Shown here in pieces: positions 42,418 through 53,533 of a DNA stretch of 64,000 bases. This DNA is from Symbiodinium natans (Eukaryota > Sar > Dinophyceae > Suessiales > Symbiodiniaceae). Positions within the stretch are counted from its first letter, which is position 1. Each line of letters opens with the position of its first letter. The position numbers and the translations under genes were made by a program. Location of the stretch: NCBI GenBank assembly GCA_905221605.1, contig CAJNDS010002147.1, positions 391,141 to 455,140 of the forward strand, in the 5' to 3' direction. The notes below the pieces were generated by a model, which was given only the letters and a program-made list of their open reading frames with translations, was not told the origin of the DNA and did not search any database.

Positions 42418-42518
42418 AAGCCTATTCATGAACCGGAGGATGGCTCATTGCTTGCCCGCGCATGCTGTTTGCTAGCCGAGCCATGCACGCGCGACATTGG
42501 GTTCCGTAGCATTCACGG

Positions 42519-42570
42519 TTTAGGGTTTAGGGTTTAGGGTTTAGGGTTTAGGGTTTAGGGTTTAGGGTTT
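42519..42570. repeat. ITR array replacing part of the copy A leader
   Basis: Seven TTTAGGG units lie between GGTTCCGTAGCATTCACGG and GCAGCAGCATATAGTCGACA. Other copies have about 75 bp of conserved leader there, so array gain went with loss of sequence. Confidence 0.9.
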
Positions 42571-42664
42571 GGGGAGCCTTGCGTGCAGCAGCATATAGTC
42601 GACAGTTGCCATCACATGAAAGAGAAGCGGCGTGCTCCTGAGCCGCATGGATCCAGGCCCTCCG

Positions 42665-44623
42665 ATGTACACCGTGACCTTGCTGACGCTTTCAGGCTCA
42701 CCCAGCGCGGAGTTCGAGCTGCCGCCCGCCACCTCGGTCGGCGAGATCTTGCAGAAGGCTCGCGCCACGGCGTCCGACAGTCGGACGCAGTTGAAGTTGC
42801 TTCTTCAGGGACGGGCACTGCAGGCGAAAGAGACCTTATGTTCCCTCAGCTTGCCTCCGCCTCCCGCTGTGGTGGAGCTGCAGCTTATCTGCCAGCCGAG
42901 GCTCATCGAGCGCATCGCTGCACAAACCTCCGACTACCAGAGGGTATCTATCGGGATCTGTGGGCAGCGGCGGGCGGGAAAGACGTCTCTCTTGAACCAA
43001 TACATCGAGCGAGCCTGCGTTGCAGATGAGTTTGTGAGCGTCATCTCCATCGACTTTAAGGTTGCGAATTTACGCGTCGAACGTGACGAAGCCTTCGTTC
43101 CTGTCAAGCTCCTTCTTTGGGACTTGCATGGGCTTCATCGTCCGCACACGCCGCCTGTGCACGCCAACATGTTCCGGCACATGGCGGCCATACTCTTCGT
43201 TGCCGACCTGGATACTCCATGGTTCGGGGTTGTCTTGAACCATTTTGACCTCCTTGTTTCCTTCCATACACATCTTGTAGGCACATGCTGATGGACTGAG
43301 AACCCCCATGACCATGTTCAGACAGTCAGTTGAGGAGTCGCTTGCACTGGACGAGATTCAGAGACTACTGGACATTTCCGCGCCCACGTCCGTCCTGGAG
43401 AGAGTGGTTGTGGGCAACAAGGTGGGCCACGTTGCCCCGATTATTACATTGACTCTGCCTTTTGTTGGTGTTCTCCCGGAGGGGGTGGGCAAAGGGGGGA
43501 AGGGGGAAGCGTCCTAGAAACTTGAAACCCTTATACAGACCAACGCGAACCCGAAGAGGGACTAAATCAGTCAACGCTGTCAACACCATAGTCAGTCGTC
43601 CCCGGAACTGCCCCACCCCGCCCTCCACTCTCGAAGGTTTTTTTCTGATTTACATGAGTGCAGCAACCCTTCTGCCTTGTATGCCCTAGAAGCCTTTGTC
43701 TCGATATGTTCGTGACAGCAGAAATGGCCGCTAGGCAGGGGGGTGGGATATTTCACATTTGCCCTTGTCGGGTTGAGAGAGAGGGCCCTACTCATGAACA
43801 CTTTTCAAGGGTTTCTTACGTTCCAACCTCGAGAAGTGGATGCCTACGAATGTCAATTTCCAACCCCCGGCGATGGCAGGCAGATGCGTGTGCCCCCGGA
43901 AGCAGCGAAGCAGCACAGTCCTTCGCTGGGGAGCGTGCCCTGCCCTACTTCGAGACCTCTGCCAAGGACTATGAGAGTGTAGAGTCGGCGATGCACCAGA
44001 TTCTGCCCCCCTGAGTCGTCAATAGAGTGGGTTTGGAAACAAAAGAGAGGGTTGGGGATATCTGCTGCATGCCTCCTGCAAAAGGGTAGGGCTGTACTGT
44101 GCAACATGGGGGGGTCCTGAAGTCCGAAGAGATGTCCGGCCTAAACAGCCCCTACAAGCTGCCAGACTTGATCCTCTCACCTTCAACCCCCCCCCCCCCC
44201 CCCCCCTCCCTCCCAAAGCCCTGAACCCCTGAACCCCTGAACCCCTAAACCCTAAACCTAAAACCCTAAACCTGAAAACCCTAAACCCCTAAACCCCAAA
44301 CCTCAACCCTTGACCCGTCAACCCTTCCCTTCAGTCTAAACAGGCCCACTCCATTCCTACGACCGTCATATGCCCACACTGCCCCTGGTGGGCCGCTTCT
44401 TTCTGTTGGGACAAAGTGTACCCACCGAATTCAACCATGCCATCTGCCAACTTTGCCAACAGCGACACCCTCACCCTAAACCCCAAGGCCTAGAAGCCCC
44501 TAAAACCCTAAACGCCCCCTGAACCTAAGGCTTTCCGTGCTGGATAAGCTGGAGCTGAAGTTGACGCCCTTGTCCAAGGGCCCTCCACCACCTCCCCCGC
44601 CCAATCGCTGCACCTTGCTATGA
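42665..44623 (+). CDS. UBL–Rab-like GTPase with CaaX tail, copy A
   Basis: Exons: 42665-about 43213, 43326-43421, 43880-44004, 44530-44623. Residues 1-80 form a ubiquitin-like domain (LKLLLQGRALQAKETLCSL is the telling strand-loop). The GTPase domain has P-loop GQRRAGKT near residue 100, WDLHG near 153, NKAD made by joining exons 2 and 3, and ETSAK in exon 3. Exon 4 gives LSVLDKLELKLTPLSKGPPP, more prolines and CTLL-stop, a CaaX/geranylgeranyl-type box. Start is the ATG of MYTV, the only one shared by all five copies. Intron 2 is GT-AG; intron 3 is best read as GC-AG. The intron 1 donor is unresolved: CTG|GA or GAT|. Switch I lacks the usual Thr, and the Gln after DxxG is Leu. Role is inferred as a membrane-anchored, possibly hydrolysis-poor switch. 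Confidence 0.75.
44184..44216. repeat. Poly-C tract in intron 3 of copy A
   Basis: A run of C interrupted by TCCCTCCC, followed by degenerate CCCTGAA/CCCTAAA to about 44330. Confidence 0.85.
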
Positions 44624-44879
44624 GTACCTGCGCAATAACCCTAAACCCGAAACCCTAAACCCTAAAGCTTTGCCAGAGGGAACATGATCCGAGACCGACC
44701 TTGAAACCCCGCATTGCTGTGGCTAGTCGGGTGCCAAAAAAAGCTTTGCCAGGGTTGCGGGTGGGGGGGGAGGGGGGGTGGAGGGCAGCGCGAAGCAACC
44801 TGCCATTCTGCGCCTGAACGGGAGCTGAAGGACCCGCAAATGGACAGCTGCGCGTGGACCAAATGACCCTCGGTTTAGG

Positions 44880-45006
44880 TTAGGGTTTAGGGTTTAGGGT
44901 TTAGGGTTTAGGGTTTAGGGTTTAGGGTTTAGGGTTTAGGGTTTAGGGTTTAGGGTTTAGGGGTATAGGGTTTAGGGTTTAGGGTTTAGGGTTTAGGGTT
45001 TAGGGG
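44880..45006. repeat. ITR array between copies A and B
   Basis: About seventeen TTTAGGG units just before the shared TCCAACCTCG block that opens each unit. Confidence 0.97.
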
Positions 45007-45859
45007 TCCAACCTCGCCGTCAGTGCTACTTGGGACATCGTGGGCTGCACTAAATTTCCATTTCGGCTCGTCAGACTTTCGGGACGGGAGATGCCCAGAT
45101 GGTTGAGCTTAGGGTATAGGGTTTAGGGGTATAGGGTTTAGGGTTTAGGGGTTAGGGTTTAGGGTTTAGGGATCCGCATTCCTGCTGTTTACAGTCACCA
45201 TTAGCGAACGTTTCAGTTCATGAGGTTCGGTGGTCGGGCTTTCCAAAGGAGTGCTTTGACTTTTTGGCTATGATCCAGAAGTGTCTACACAACATGTATC
45301 CAAGCTATGCCCATTGTAGTCAAGTAGGCCCCTAGAATAGCTCAGAGGGGGCTTGGTTTAGTGAATGGGGCTCGGCTTGTGTGTGTTATGTGCTGCTTGC
45401 GCGCAAGATTGTTTGCTAATCATCTGCCTTCACGTAGATCACCGCAGATAGGGCCCGTTGCGATCGCAGACGCGCACAACGAGACGGTGACCGACCAAAG
45501 ACGCAATCTGCTACGTACCATGATGGACAGATCAGAGTTGTGGCTCGAGATCCTAGTGACTCCGCACTTGAAAACATGACTGCCTACATGTATACTGTAA
45601 ACCCACAGCCTACGTCAGCCTTCGTACACGCATGCTTACAGATGTGTATGTCTTCAGGCGCATTCTTTGCCGGTACAGAATGTTTTGCCGAGCCCTGCGC
45701 GCACGGGGTTCCGTAGCACTGGTCATATAGCACACGGTGCCACTCTGGCGGACCCATCATTTTGCTCTTGGACTCCCTAGCAGCAGCATATAGTCGACAG
45801 TTGCCATCACGTGAAATGGAAGCGGCGTGGTCCTGAGCCACGTGGAACCAGGCCCTCCG

Positions 45860-47643
45860 ATGTACACCGTCACCTTGCTGACGCTTTCAGGCTCACCCAG
45901 CGCGGAGTTCGAGCTGCCGCCGGCCACCTCGGTCGGCGAGATCTTGCAGAAGGCTCGCGCCACGGCGTCCGACGGCCGCGCGCAGTTGAAGCTGCTACTT
46001 CAGGGTCGGGCGCTGCAGGCGAAGGAGACCTTATGTTCCCTCGGCTTGCCTCCGCCTCCCACTGTGGTGGAGCTGCAGCTTATCTGCCAGCCGAGGCTCG
46101 TCGAGCGCATCTCTGTACAAACCTCCGATTACCAGAGGGTATCTATCGGTATCTGCGGGCAGCGGCGGGCGGGAAAGACGTCTCTCATGAACCAATACGT
46201 CGATCGAGCCTTCGTCACGGATGACTTATTGAGCGTTATCCCCATCGAATTCAAGATTGCGAACCTACGTGTCGAACGTGACGAAGCCTTCGTTCCTGTC
46301 AAGCTTTTTCTTTGGGACTTGCATGGGCGTCATCGGTACGAGCCTCGTGTGCACTCGAACATGTTCCGGAACATGGTGGCCATACTCTTCGTTGCCGACC
46401 TGGATGCTCAACTGGCTTTCTCGTACCATGTTGACCTTTTTGTTCTCTCCATACACGTCTTCTATGCACATGCCGATAGACTGAGAACCCCCAGGTTCAG
46501 CCAGTTAGTTGACCCACGCAAGGCTTGTTTTGACAGTTTGCGTCTCAAAGCAAGAAGCAAAGCCAGTCAGTTGAGGAGTCGCTTGCACTAGACGACATTC
46601 AGACACTACTGGACATGTCTGCGCCCACAACCGTCCTGGAGAGAGTACTGGTGGGCAACAAGGTGGGCCACATTGCCCTCGTTGTTTCAATTGGCGTTCT
46701 TCCGGAAGAGGGCAAAGGTAAGCGCCCTAGGCCTTATTTAATTGGGCTTCAAATAAGGCACAGTAGTCCAGCCCCCCCGAACCCCCCCCCCTCCTGCCTC
46801 CGCTCTAAACGGTGCTTCTTATGACTTAACTGAGTGCAACAACCCTAAGCCGGTTTGTTGCGAAGTGATAGCAGAAACAGCCGGCGCGCTGGGCTCGCTC
46901 GTCGTTTCCCCTTGTCGGGTTGAGAGAGGGCCCTAGTCATGATCATTTCTTCAGAGGTTTTTTTTACGCACCAACCTCGAGAAGTGGATGCCTAAGCCTA
47001 AGCCTATCAAATTTCCAATACCTGCGCTTGCAGGCAGATGCGTGCGCCCCCGGAAGCAGCGAGGCAGCACAGGCCTTCGCTGCAGAGCGGGCCGTTCCCT
47101 ACTTCGAGACCTCTGCCAAGGACTATGAGAGTGTGGAGCCGGCGATTCACCAGATTCTGCCCCCCGGAGTCGTTCCTTTTAAAGAGTGGGGTTTAAACGA
47201 ACAACAGGGAGGGTTAGGATACCTGCCGCAATCATCCTGCAAGCAGGCGGGGGTTTGGGTCTTGCTGTACCTGCCGTGCGCATGGGGCTCTCCCCACAAG
47301 CTGCCCAGACTTGATCCTCCTAAACCCTCCTGCCTTGCGCGAGCGCGAGAGCCGAAACCTTAAATCTCAAGCCCTCAATCCGTCAGCACCTTCGTTCAGA
47401 CGAGGCCCCCTTCCTAGCATGGCAGCCCATCTGCCAACTTTACCCGAAAGACACACCCTCACCCTTGAACCATCTTAAGCATATATATATATATATAAGT
47501 CACAAACCCTAAACACCCCAAAACCCACCCTGAACCTAAGGCTTTCCGTACTGGATAAGCTGGAGCTGAACTTGACGCCCTTGTCCAAGCACGAACTCGT
47601 CCCTCCACCACCTCCCCCGCCCAATCGCTGCACTTTGCAATGA
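45860..47643 (+). CDS. UBL–Rab-like GTPase with CaaX tail, copy B
   Basis: Exons: 45860-about 46405, 46567-46662, 47034-47158, 47541-47643. P-loop GQRRAGKTSLMNQY; switch I region VIPIEFKIANLRVERD; WDLHGRHRYEP. Exon 2 ends VGNK and exon 3 starts ADACAPGSSEAAQAFAAERA, so NKAD forms on splicing. Exon 4 ends PPPPPPPNRCTLQ-stop, a CaaX box with Gln. Upstream 45355-45860 holds a leader block shared with copies C, D and E, which likely carries the promoter or 5' UTR. Intron 1 holds a 62-bp insertion between near-identical CCAGTYAGTTGA copies. All four exons are open and in phase by length, so it looks functional. Confidence 0.75.
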
Positions 47644-48655
47644 GCCCCTGCACTTTCTGGGGCGTTTGGGCCCTTGAGGGCTCTCGTTAATAGCGATATA
47701 ACAAGCTTGTGTAAGGGTTGCGGGTCAAAGGGCGCGGGAGCGCCAAGCACGCTGCCATTCTGCTCCTGAACTGGAGCTGAAGTAATGCAAGTGGACAGCG
47801 GCCCGCGGACCAAATGTTCCTCGCGGTTTATGTTTAGGGTGTTAGGGTGTAGGGTGCAGAGTTTAGGGTTTAGGGTTTAGGAATTAGGTTCAGGGTTAAG
47901 GGTTCAGGGAACCAACCTCGTAGTCAGGGCTACTTGGGAAATTGTCATTGTGGGCTGCACTAATTTTTCATTTCGGCTCGACGGGAGATGCCCAGATTGT
48001 TGAGTGACGGGATCTGCATTCCGATTATTTGTTACTTGGGCGAATGTAGAACTTCATGTGGTTGGGTGGTCGGGCTTGCCAAAGGAGACTTTTGTGGCTA
48101 TGATCCAGAAGTGTCAAGACAGGGCACTTGTGCCTCTACGACATGTGTCCAACCTATGCCCATTCAAGTCAAGTGAACGGGGCTCGGCTTGTGTGTGTGT
48201 GTGTGTTATATGCTGCTTGCGTGGTTGCTAATCATCTGCCTTCACGTAGATCAGCGCAGATAGGGCACGTGGCGATCGCAGATTCGCAGAAGGGGACGGT
48301 GACCGACCGAAGATGTAATGTGCTACGTACCATGATGGACAGTTTAGAGGTGTGGCTCCTAGTGACTCCGCACTTGAAAAAACATGACTGCCTACATGTA
48401 TACTTGCACCACATCAGCCTTCGTAATCCTTCGTACACACAGGCACATTTCTTGCCGGTGCAGTAGAATATGTTTTGCCGAGCCCTGCGCGCAAGGCGTT
48501 CCGTAGCATTAGTCGTAGACCACGGCACCACTCTGGAGGACCTATGTTTGCACGGATTTTGCTCTTGGACTTTCCAGCAGCAGCAGGTAGTCGACAGTTG
48601 CCATCACATGAAAGAGAAGCCACGTGCTCCTGAGCCGCATGAACCAGGCCCTCCG

Positions 48656-50342
48656 ATGTACACCGTCACCCTGCTGACGCTTTCAGGCTCACCCAGCGCG
48701 GAGTTCGAGCTGCCGCCGGCCACCCCGGTCGGCGAGATCTTGCAGAAGGCTCGCGCCACGGCGTCCGACGGCCGCGCGCAGTTGAAGCTGCTACTGCAGG
48801 GTCGGGCGCTGCAGGCGAAGGAGACCTTGTGTTCCCTGGGCTTGCCTCCGCCTCCCTCTGTGGTGGAGCTGCAGCTCATCTGCCAGCCGAGGCTCGTCGA
48901 GCGCATCTCTGCACAAACCTCCGATTACCAGAGGGTGTCTATCGGGATCTGCGGGCAGCGGGGGGCGGGAAAGACGTCTCTCATGAACCAATACGTCGAT
49001 CGAGCCTTCTTTGCGGATCAACTTGAGCAGCGCGTCATCTCCATCCACTTCAAGTCTGCGAACCTGCGCGCCGAACGCGGCGAAGCCTTCGTTCCTGTCA
49101 AGCTCCTTCTCTGGGACCTGCATGGACGGCATCATCCGCAAGAGCCTGTGCGCGCCAGCATGTTCCGGCATGTGTCAGCCGTACTCTTTCTTGCCGACCT
49201 GGACACTCCAGGGTTGGGTTTTCTTGATTCGTTTAGGGTTCAGGGTTTAGGGTTTAGGGTTTAGGGTTTAGGGTTTAGGATTTAGGGCACTTTTTCCCAT
49301 ATACACGTCTTCTACGCAGACAACCCCCCCCCCCCCCCCCCATGACCATGTTCAGCTAGTCAGTTGAGGAGTCGCTTGCGCTAGACGAGATTCAGGGACT
49401 ACTGGACAGTTCCGCGCCAGTCCCTGTCCTGGAGAGAGTGCTGGTGGGCAACAAGGTGGGCCACGTTCCCCCTGACTATTTCACGGAGGGCAAAGGGGGA
49501 GGGTGTAAGCGCCCTAGAAACCCTTAATTAGACCAGAATAAGGCACAATAGTCCAGTCCTCGAACCCCCCTTCCTGCCTCCGCTCTAAGCGTGCAAGAAG
49601 CCTCAGCCGCCTCAGCCCAAAGCCTTTGTCACGAAATGATAGCAGAAACAGCCCGCGCACTGGGATCACTTGTATTTTCCCCTTGTCGGGTTGACAGAGG
49701 ACCCTCTTCACTGATCATTTTTTTCAGAGTTTTTTTTACGGGCCTTGAGAACTGCGCTTGCAGGCAGATGCGTGCGCCCCCGGAAGCAGCGAGGCAGCAC
49801 AGGCCTTCGCTGCGGAGCGGGACCTGCCCTACTTCGAGACCTCGGCCAGGGACTATGAGAGTGTGGAGCCGGCGATTCACCAGATTCTGCTGCCCGGAGT
49901 CGTGTGTTTTAAAGAGTGGGCTTCAAGGAGACAAAAGGGAGGGTTAGGGATATCTGCTGCAGGCCTCCTGCAAAAGGGGTGGGGGTTTGGGGTGTGGCTG
50001 TGCCGTGCAACCTGGCTGGGGGTCCTGAAGTCCAAAGAGATGTCCGGCCTAAACAGCCCCTGCAAGCTGCCAGACTTGATCCTCTCACTTTCAACCCCCA
50101 AAACCCTAAACCCATCTAAACCCCTATAACCCCTAACACCTAAATCTCAGCCCCTCAGTCCGTCAACCCCTTCTGTCAGACGAGGTTCCATTCCTAGCAC
50201 CGTCATATACCCACACTGCTCAAACACCCTAAAACGCCCCCTGCACCTAAGGCTTTCCGTGCTGGATAAGCTGGAGCTGAAGTTGACGCCCTTGTCCGCC
50301 CCTCGACCACCTCCCCTGCCCGATCGCTGCACTTTGCAATGA
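48656..50342 (+). CDS. UBL–Rab-like GTPase with CaaX tail, copy C
   Basis: Exons: 48656-about 49204, 49360-49455, 49764-49888, 50252-50342. P-loop GQRGAGKT; switch I VISIHFKSANLRAERG, closer to copy E than to B or D. The first 115 codons and the leader (48470-48655) are almost identical to copy D. Intron 1 carries a TTTAGGG array (about 49229-49287) absent from A, B, D and E. Exon 4 reads LSVLDKLELKLTPLSAPRPP then CTLQ-stop. An upstream in-frame ATG (48608, MKEKPRAPEP) could extend the N-terminus by sixteen residues in C and D only. Confidence 0.75.
49229..49287. repeat. ITR array inside intron 1 of copy C
   Basis: Eight TTTAGGG-type units. The same position in copy E is TTGAACCATTTTGACCC without repeat, so this is a filled site. 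Confidence 0.95.
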
Positions 50343-51443
50343 GCACCTGCGCTTTTTGGGGCGTTGGTGAAATCAGGGGTTTTGCGCTTTGGCCCCTGGA
50401 GGGCTCTCGTTTATAACTATATATAAAAAGCTTGTGTAAGGGTTGCGGGTCAAAGGGCGGGTGAGCGCGAAGCACGCTGCCATTCTGCTCCTGAACTGGA
50501 GCTGAAGTACATGCAAGTGGACAGCGACCCGCGGACCAAATGTTCCGCGGTTTATGTTTTAGGGTGTTAGGGTTTATAGGTTTTAGGCAACCACCTTCGG
50601 GACATTGTCATTGCGGGCTGCCCTAAATTTCCATTTCGGACTTTCCGGACGGGAGATGCCCGGATGGTTGAGCGATGGGATCCGCATTCCTGCCCTAAAC
50701 CCTAAACCCTAAGCCCTAAACCCTAAATGCGGATTCGCCCCAGCTGTGCAGGGGGTAAAAAAAACCCTAAACTTAGCGAACGTAGCGCTTCATGAGGTTC
50801 GGTGGTCTGGCATGCCCAAGGAGTGCTTTGGGTTTTGTGGCTATGATCCAGAAGTGTCAATACATGCCAGTTGTGCCCATACGGTAGATACACCACATGT
50901 ACCCAAGCTATGCCCATTCTAGTCCCCCTCTTGTAGCTCCGAGCGGGCTTGGTTTATAATGAATGGGGCTCGGCTTGTGTGTGTGTTATGTGCTGCATGC
51001 GTGCAAGATTGTTTGCTAATCATCTGCCTGCACGTAGCTCAGCACAGATAGGGCCCGTTGCGATCGCAGACGCGCACAACGAGACGGTGACCGACCGAAG
51101 ACGTAATGTGCTACGTACCATGATGGACAGTTTAGAGGTGTGGCTCCTAGTGACTCCGCACTTGAAAAAACATGACTGCCTACATGTTTCCTTGCACCAC
51201 ATCAGCCTTCGTAATCCTTCGTACACACAGGCACATTTCTTGCCGGTGCAGTAGAATATGTTTTGCCGAGCCCTGCGCGCAAGGCGTTCCGTAGCATTAG
51301 TCGTAGACCACGGCACCACTCTGGAGGACCTATGTTTGCACGGATTTTGCTCTTGGACTTTCCAGCAGCAGCAGGTAGTCGACAGTTGCCATCACATGAA
51401 AGAGAAGCCACGTGCTCCTGAGCCGCATGAACCAGGCCCTCCG

Positions 51444-53533
51444 ATGTACACCGTCACCCTGCTGACGCTTTCAGGCTCACCCAGCGCGGAGTTCGAGCTG
51501 CCGCCGGCCACCTCGGTCGGCGAGATCTTGCAGAAGGCTCGCACCACGGCCTCCGATGGCCGCGCGCAGTTGAAGCTGCTACTTCAGGGTCGGGAACTGC
51601 AGGCGAAGGAGACCTTGTGTTCCCTGGGCTTGCCTCCGCCTCCCTCTGTGGTGGAGCTGCAGCTCATCTGCCAGCCGAGGCTCGTCGAGCGCATCTCTGC
51701 ACAAACCTCCGATTACCAGAGGGTGTCTATCGGGATCTGCGGGCAGCGGGGGGCAGGAAAGACGTCTCTCATGAACCAATACGTCGATCGAGCCTTCGTC
51801 ACGGATGAGTTTGTGAGCGTCATCCCCATCGAATTCAAGATTGCGAACCTACGTGTCGAACGTGACGCAGCCTTCGTTCCTGTCAAGCTCCAACTTTGGG
51901 ACTTGCACGGTAGAAGAAGCAATCAGTACGAGCCTCGTGTGCACTCGAACATGTTCCGGAACATGGTGGCCATACTCTTTGTTGCCGACCTGGATACTTG
52001 TTCGGGTTGGCTTGAACCATATTGGCTAGTGACCTTCTTTTTCTCTCCATACACGTCTTCTATGCGCATGCCGATAGACTGAGAACCCCCATGTTCAGCC
52101 AGTTAGTTGACCACGCAAGGCTTTTGGACAGTTTGCGTCTCAAAGCAAAAACTGCCAGTCAGTTGAGGAGTCGCTTGCGCTAGACGAGATTAAGACACTA
52201 CTGGACATGTCTGCGCCCACGTCCGTCCTGGAGAGAGTACTGGTGGGCAACAAGGTGAGCCAGATTGCCCCGATTGTTGCCCTAAACCCTAAACCCACTT
52301 GGTATTCTTCGGGGGAGGGCAAAGGGGGCGCGGGTAAGCGCCCTAGCCCTGAATTAATTGGACCAAAATCAGACACAATAGTCCAGCCCCCCTGAACCCC
52401 CCTTCCTGCCTCCACTCTAAACAGTGTTTTTTGAGGACTTAAAGAGTGCAACAACCCTAAGCCGCCGAAGCCCCAAGCCTTTGTCTCGAACTGATAGCAG
52501 AAACAGCCCGCGCAGTGGGATCACTTGTATTTTCCCCTTGTCGGCACCCTCTTCATGATCATTTTTCAGACGTTTCGTATGGGCCAAAGTTCGGAACTGG
52601 ATGCACAGCCTTTGAATTTCCAACTACCTGCGCTTGCAGGCAGATGCGTGCGCCCCCGGAAGCCGCGAGGCAGCTCAGGCCTTCGCTGCGGAGCGGGACC
52701 TTCCCTACTTCGAGACCTCTGCCAAGGACTATGAGAGTGTGGAGCCGGCGATGCACCAGATTCTGCCCCCCGGAGTCGTGCTTTTCAAGAGTGGGGTTTA
52801 AAAGAACAGAAGGCATGGTTAGGATACCTGCTGCAAGCATCTTGCGAACGGGGGTGGGGGTTTCGGGGTCTTGCTGTGCTGCGCAACATGGAAGTCCAAG
52901 AGATGTCCGGCCTAAACAGCCCCCACTGGCTGCCCGACTTGATCCTCTCACCTTCAAGTTTAGGGTTTAGGTTTAGGGTTTAGGGTTTAGGGTTTAGGGT
53001 TTAGGGTTTAGGGTTTAGGGTTTAGGGTTTAGGGTTCCCCAAAACCCTAAACCCCAAACCCTCATGCCTTGCGCGAGTGCGAGAGCCGAAGCCGTATGAA
53101 TCTCAACCCTCAATTCGTCAGCACCTTCGTTCAGACGAGGCTTCATTCCTAGCACCATCATGTAATGTAGGGGTCGGAATACGAACATTATTCCCTTATG
53201 GTCCCTGTGAAATTATACTATAAGAACCCCCAAAACCCTATTCTAATTCTTAAGGCCCCTACAGTACCCGCACTGACTCCATGGTGGATGCTACTTCTTC
53301 TTCCTAGAAAACCATTCCCACCGAAATCAACCATGCCATCTGCCAACTTTACCCAGAAGACACACCCCTCACCCTTAAACCATCTTCAAGGAAAAGCCCC
53401 AAACACTCCAAAACGCCCCCTGAACCTAAGGCTTTCCGTGCTGGATAAGCTGGAGCTGAAGTTGACGCCCTTATCCAAGCACGAACCCGACCCTCCACCA
53501 CCTCCCCCGCCCAAACACTGCACTTTGCAATGA
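51444..53533 (+). CDS. UBL–Rab-like GTPase with CaaX tail, copy D
   Basis: Exons: 51444-about 51995, 52159-52254, 52640-52764, 53431-53533. The N-terminal half matches copy C; from the residue after NQYVDRAF onward it matches copy B (VTDEFVSVIPIEFKIANLRV, MFRNMVAILFVADLD). It has one extra codon in WDLHGRRSNQYEP. Exon 3 begins ADACAPGSREAAQAFAAERD. Exon 4 ends DPPPPPPPKHCTLQ-stop. Intron 2 contains a two-unit CCCTAAA tract (about 52281-52296), and intron 3 a long TTTAGGG array. It looks intact. Confidence 0.75.
52958..53036. repeat. ITR array inside intron 3 of copy D
   Basis: Eleven TTTAGGG units after CTCTCACCTTCAA. The same CTTTCAA junction in copy C (50088) continues directly into CCCCCAAAACCC. 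Confidence 0.95.

Noticed and set aside
42583-43029. Long out-of-frame open frames over GTPase exon 1 in every copy
   Set aside because: They are shadows caused by high G+C; the MYTV frame carries the P-loop and other motifs.
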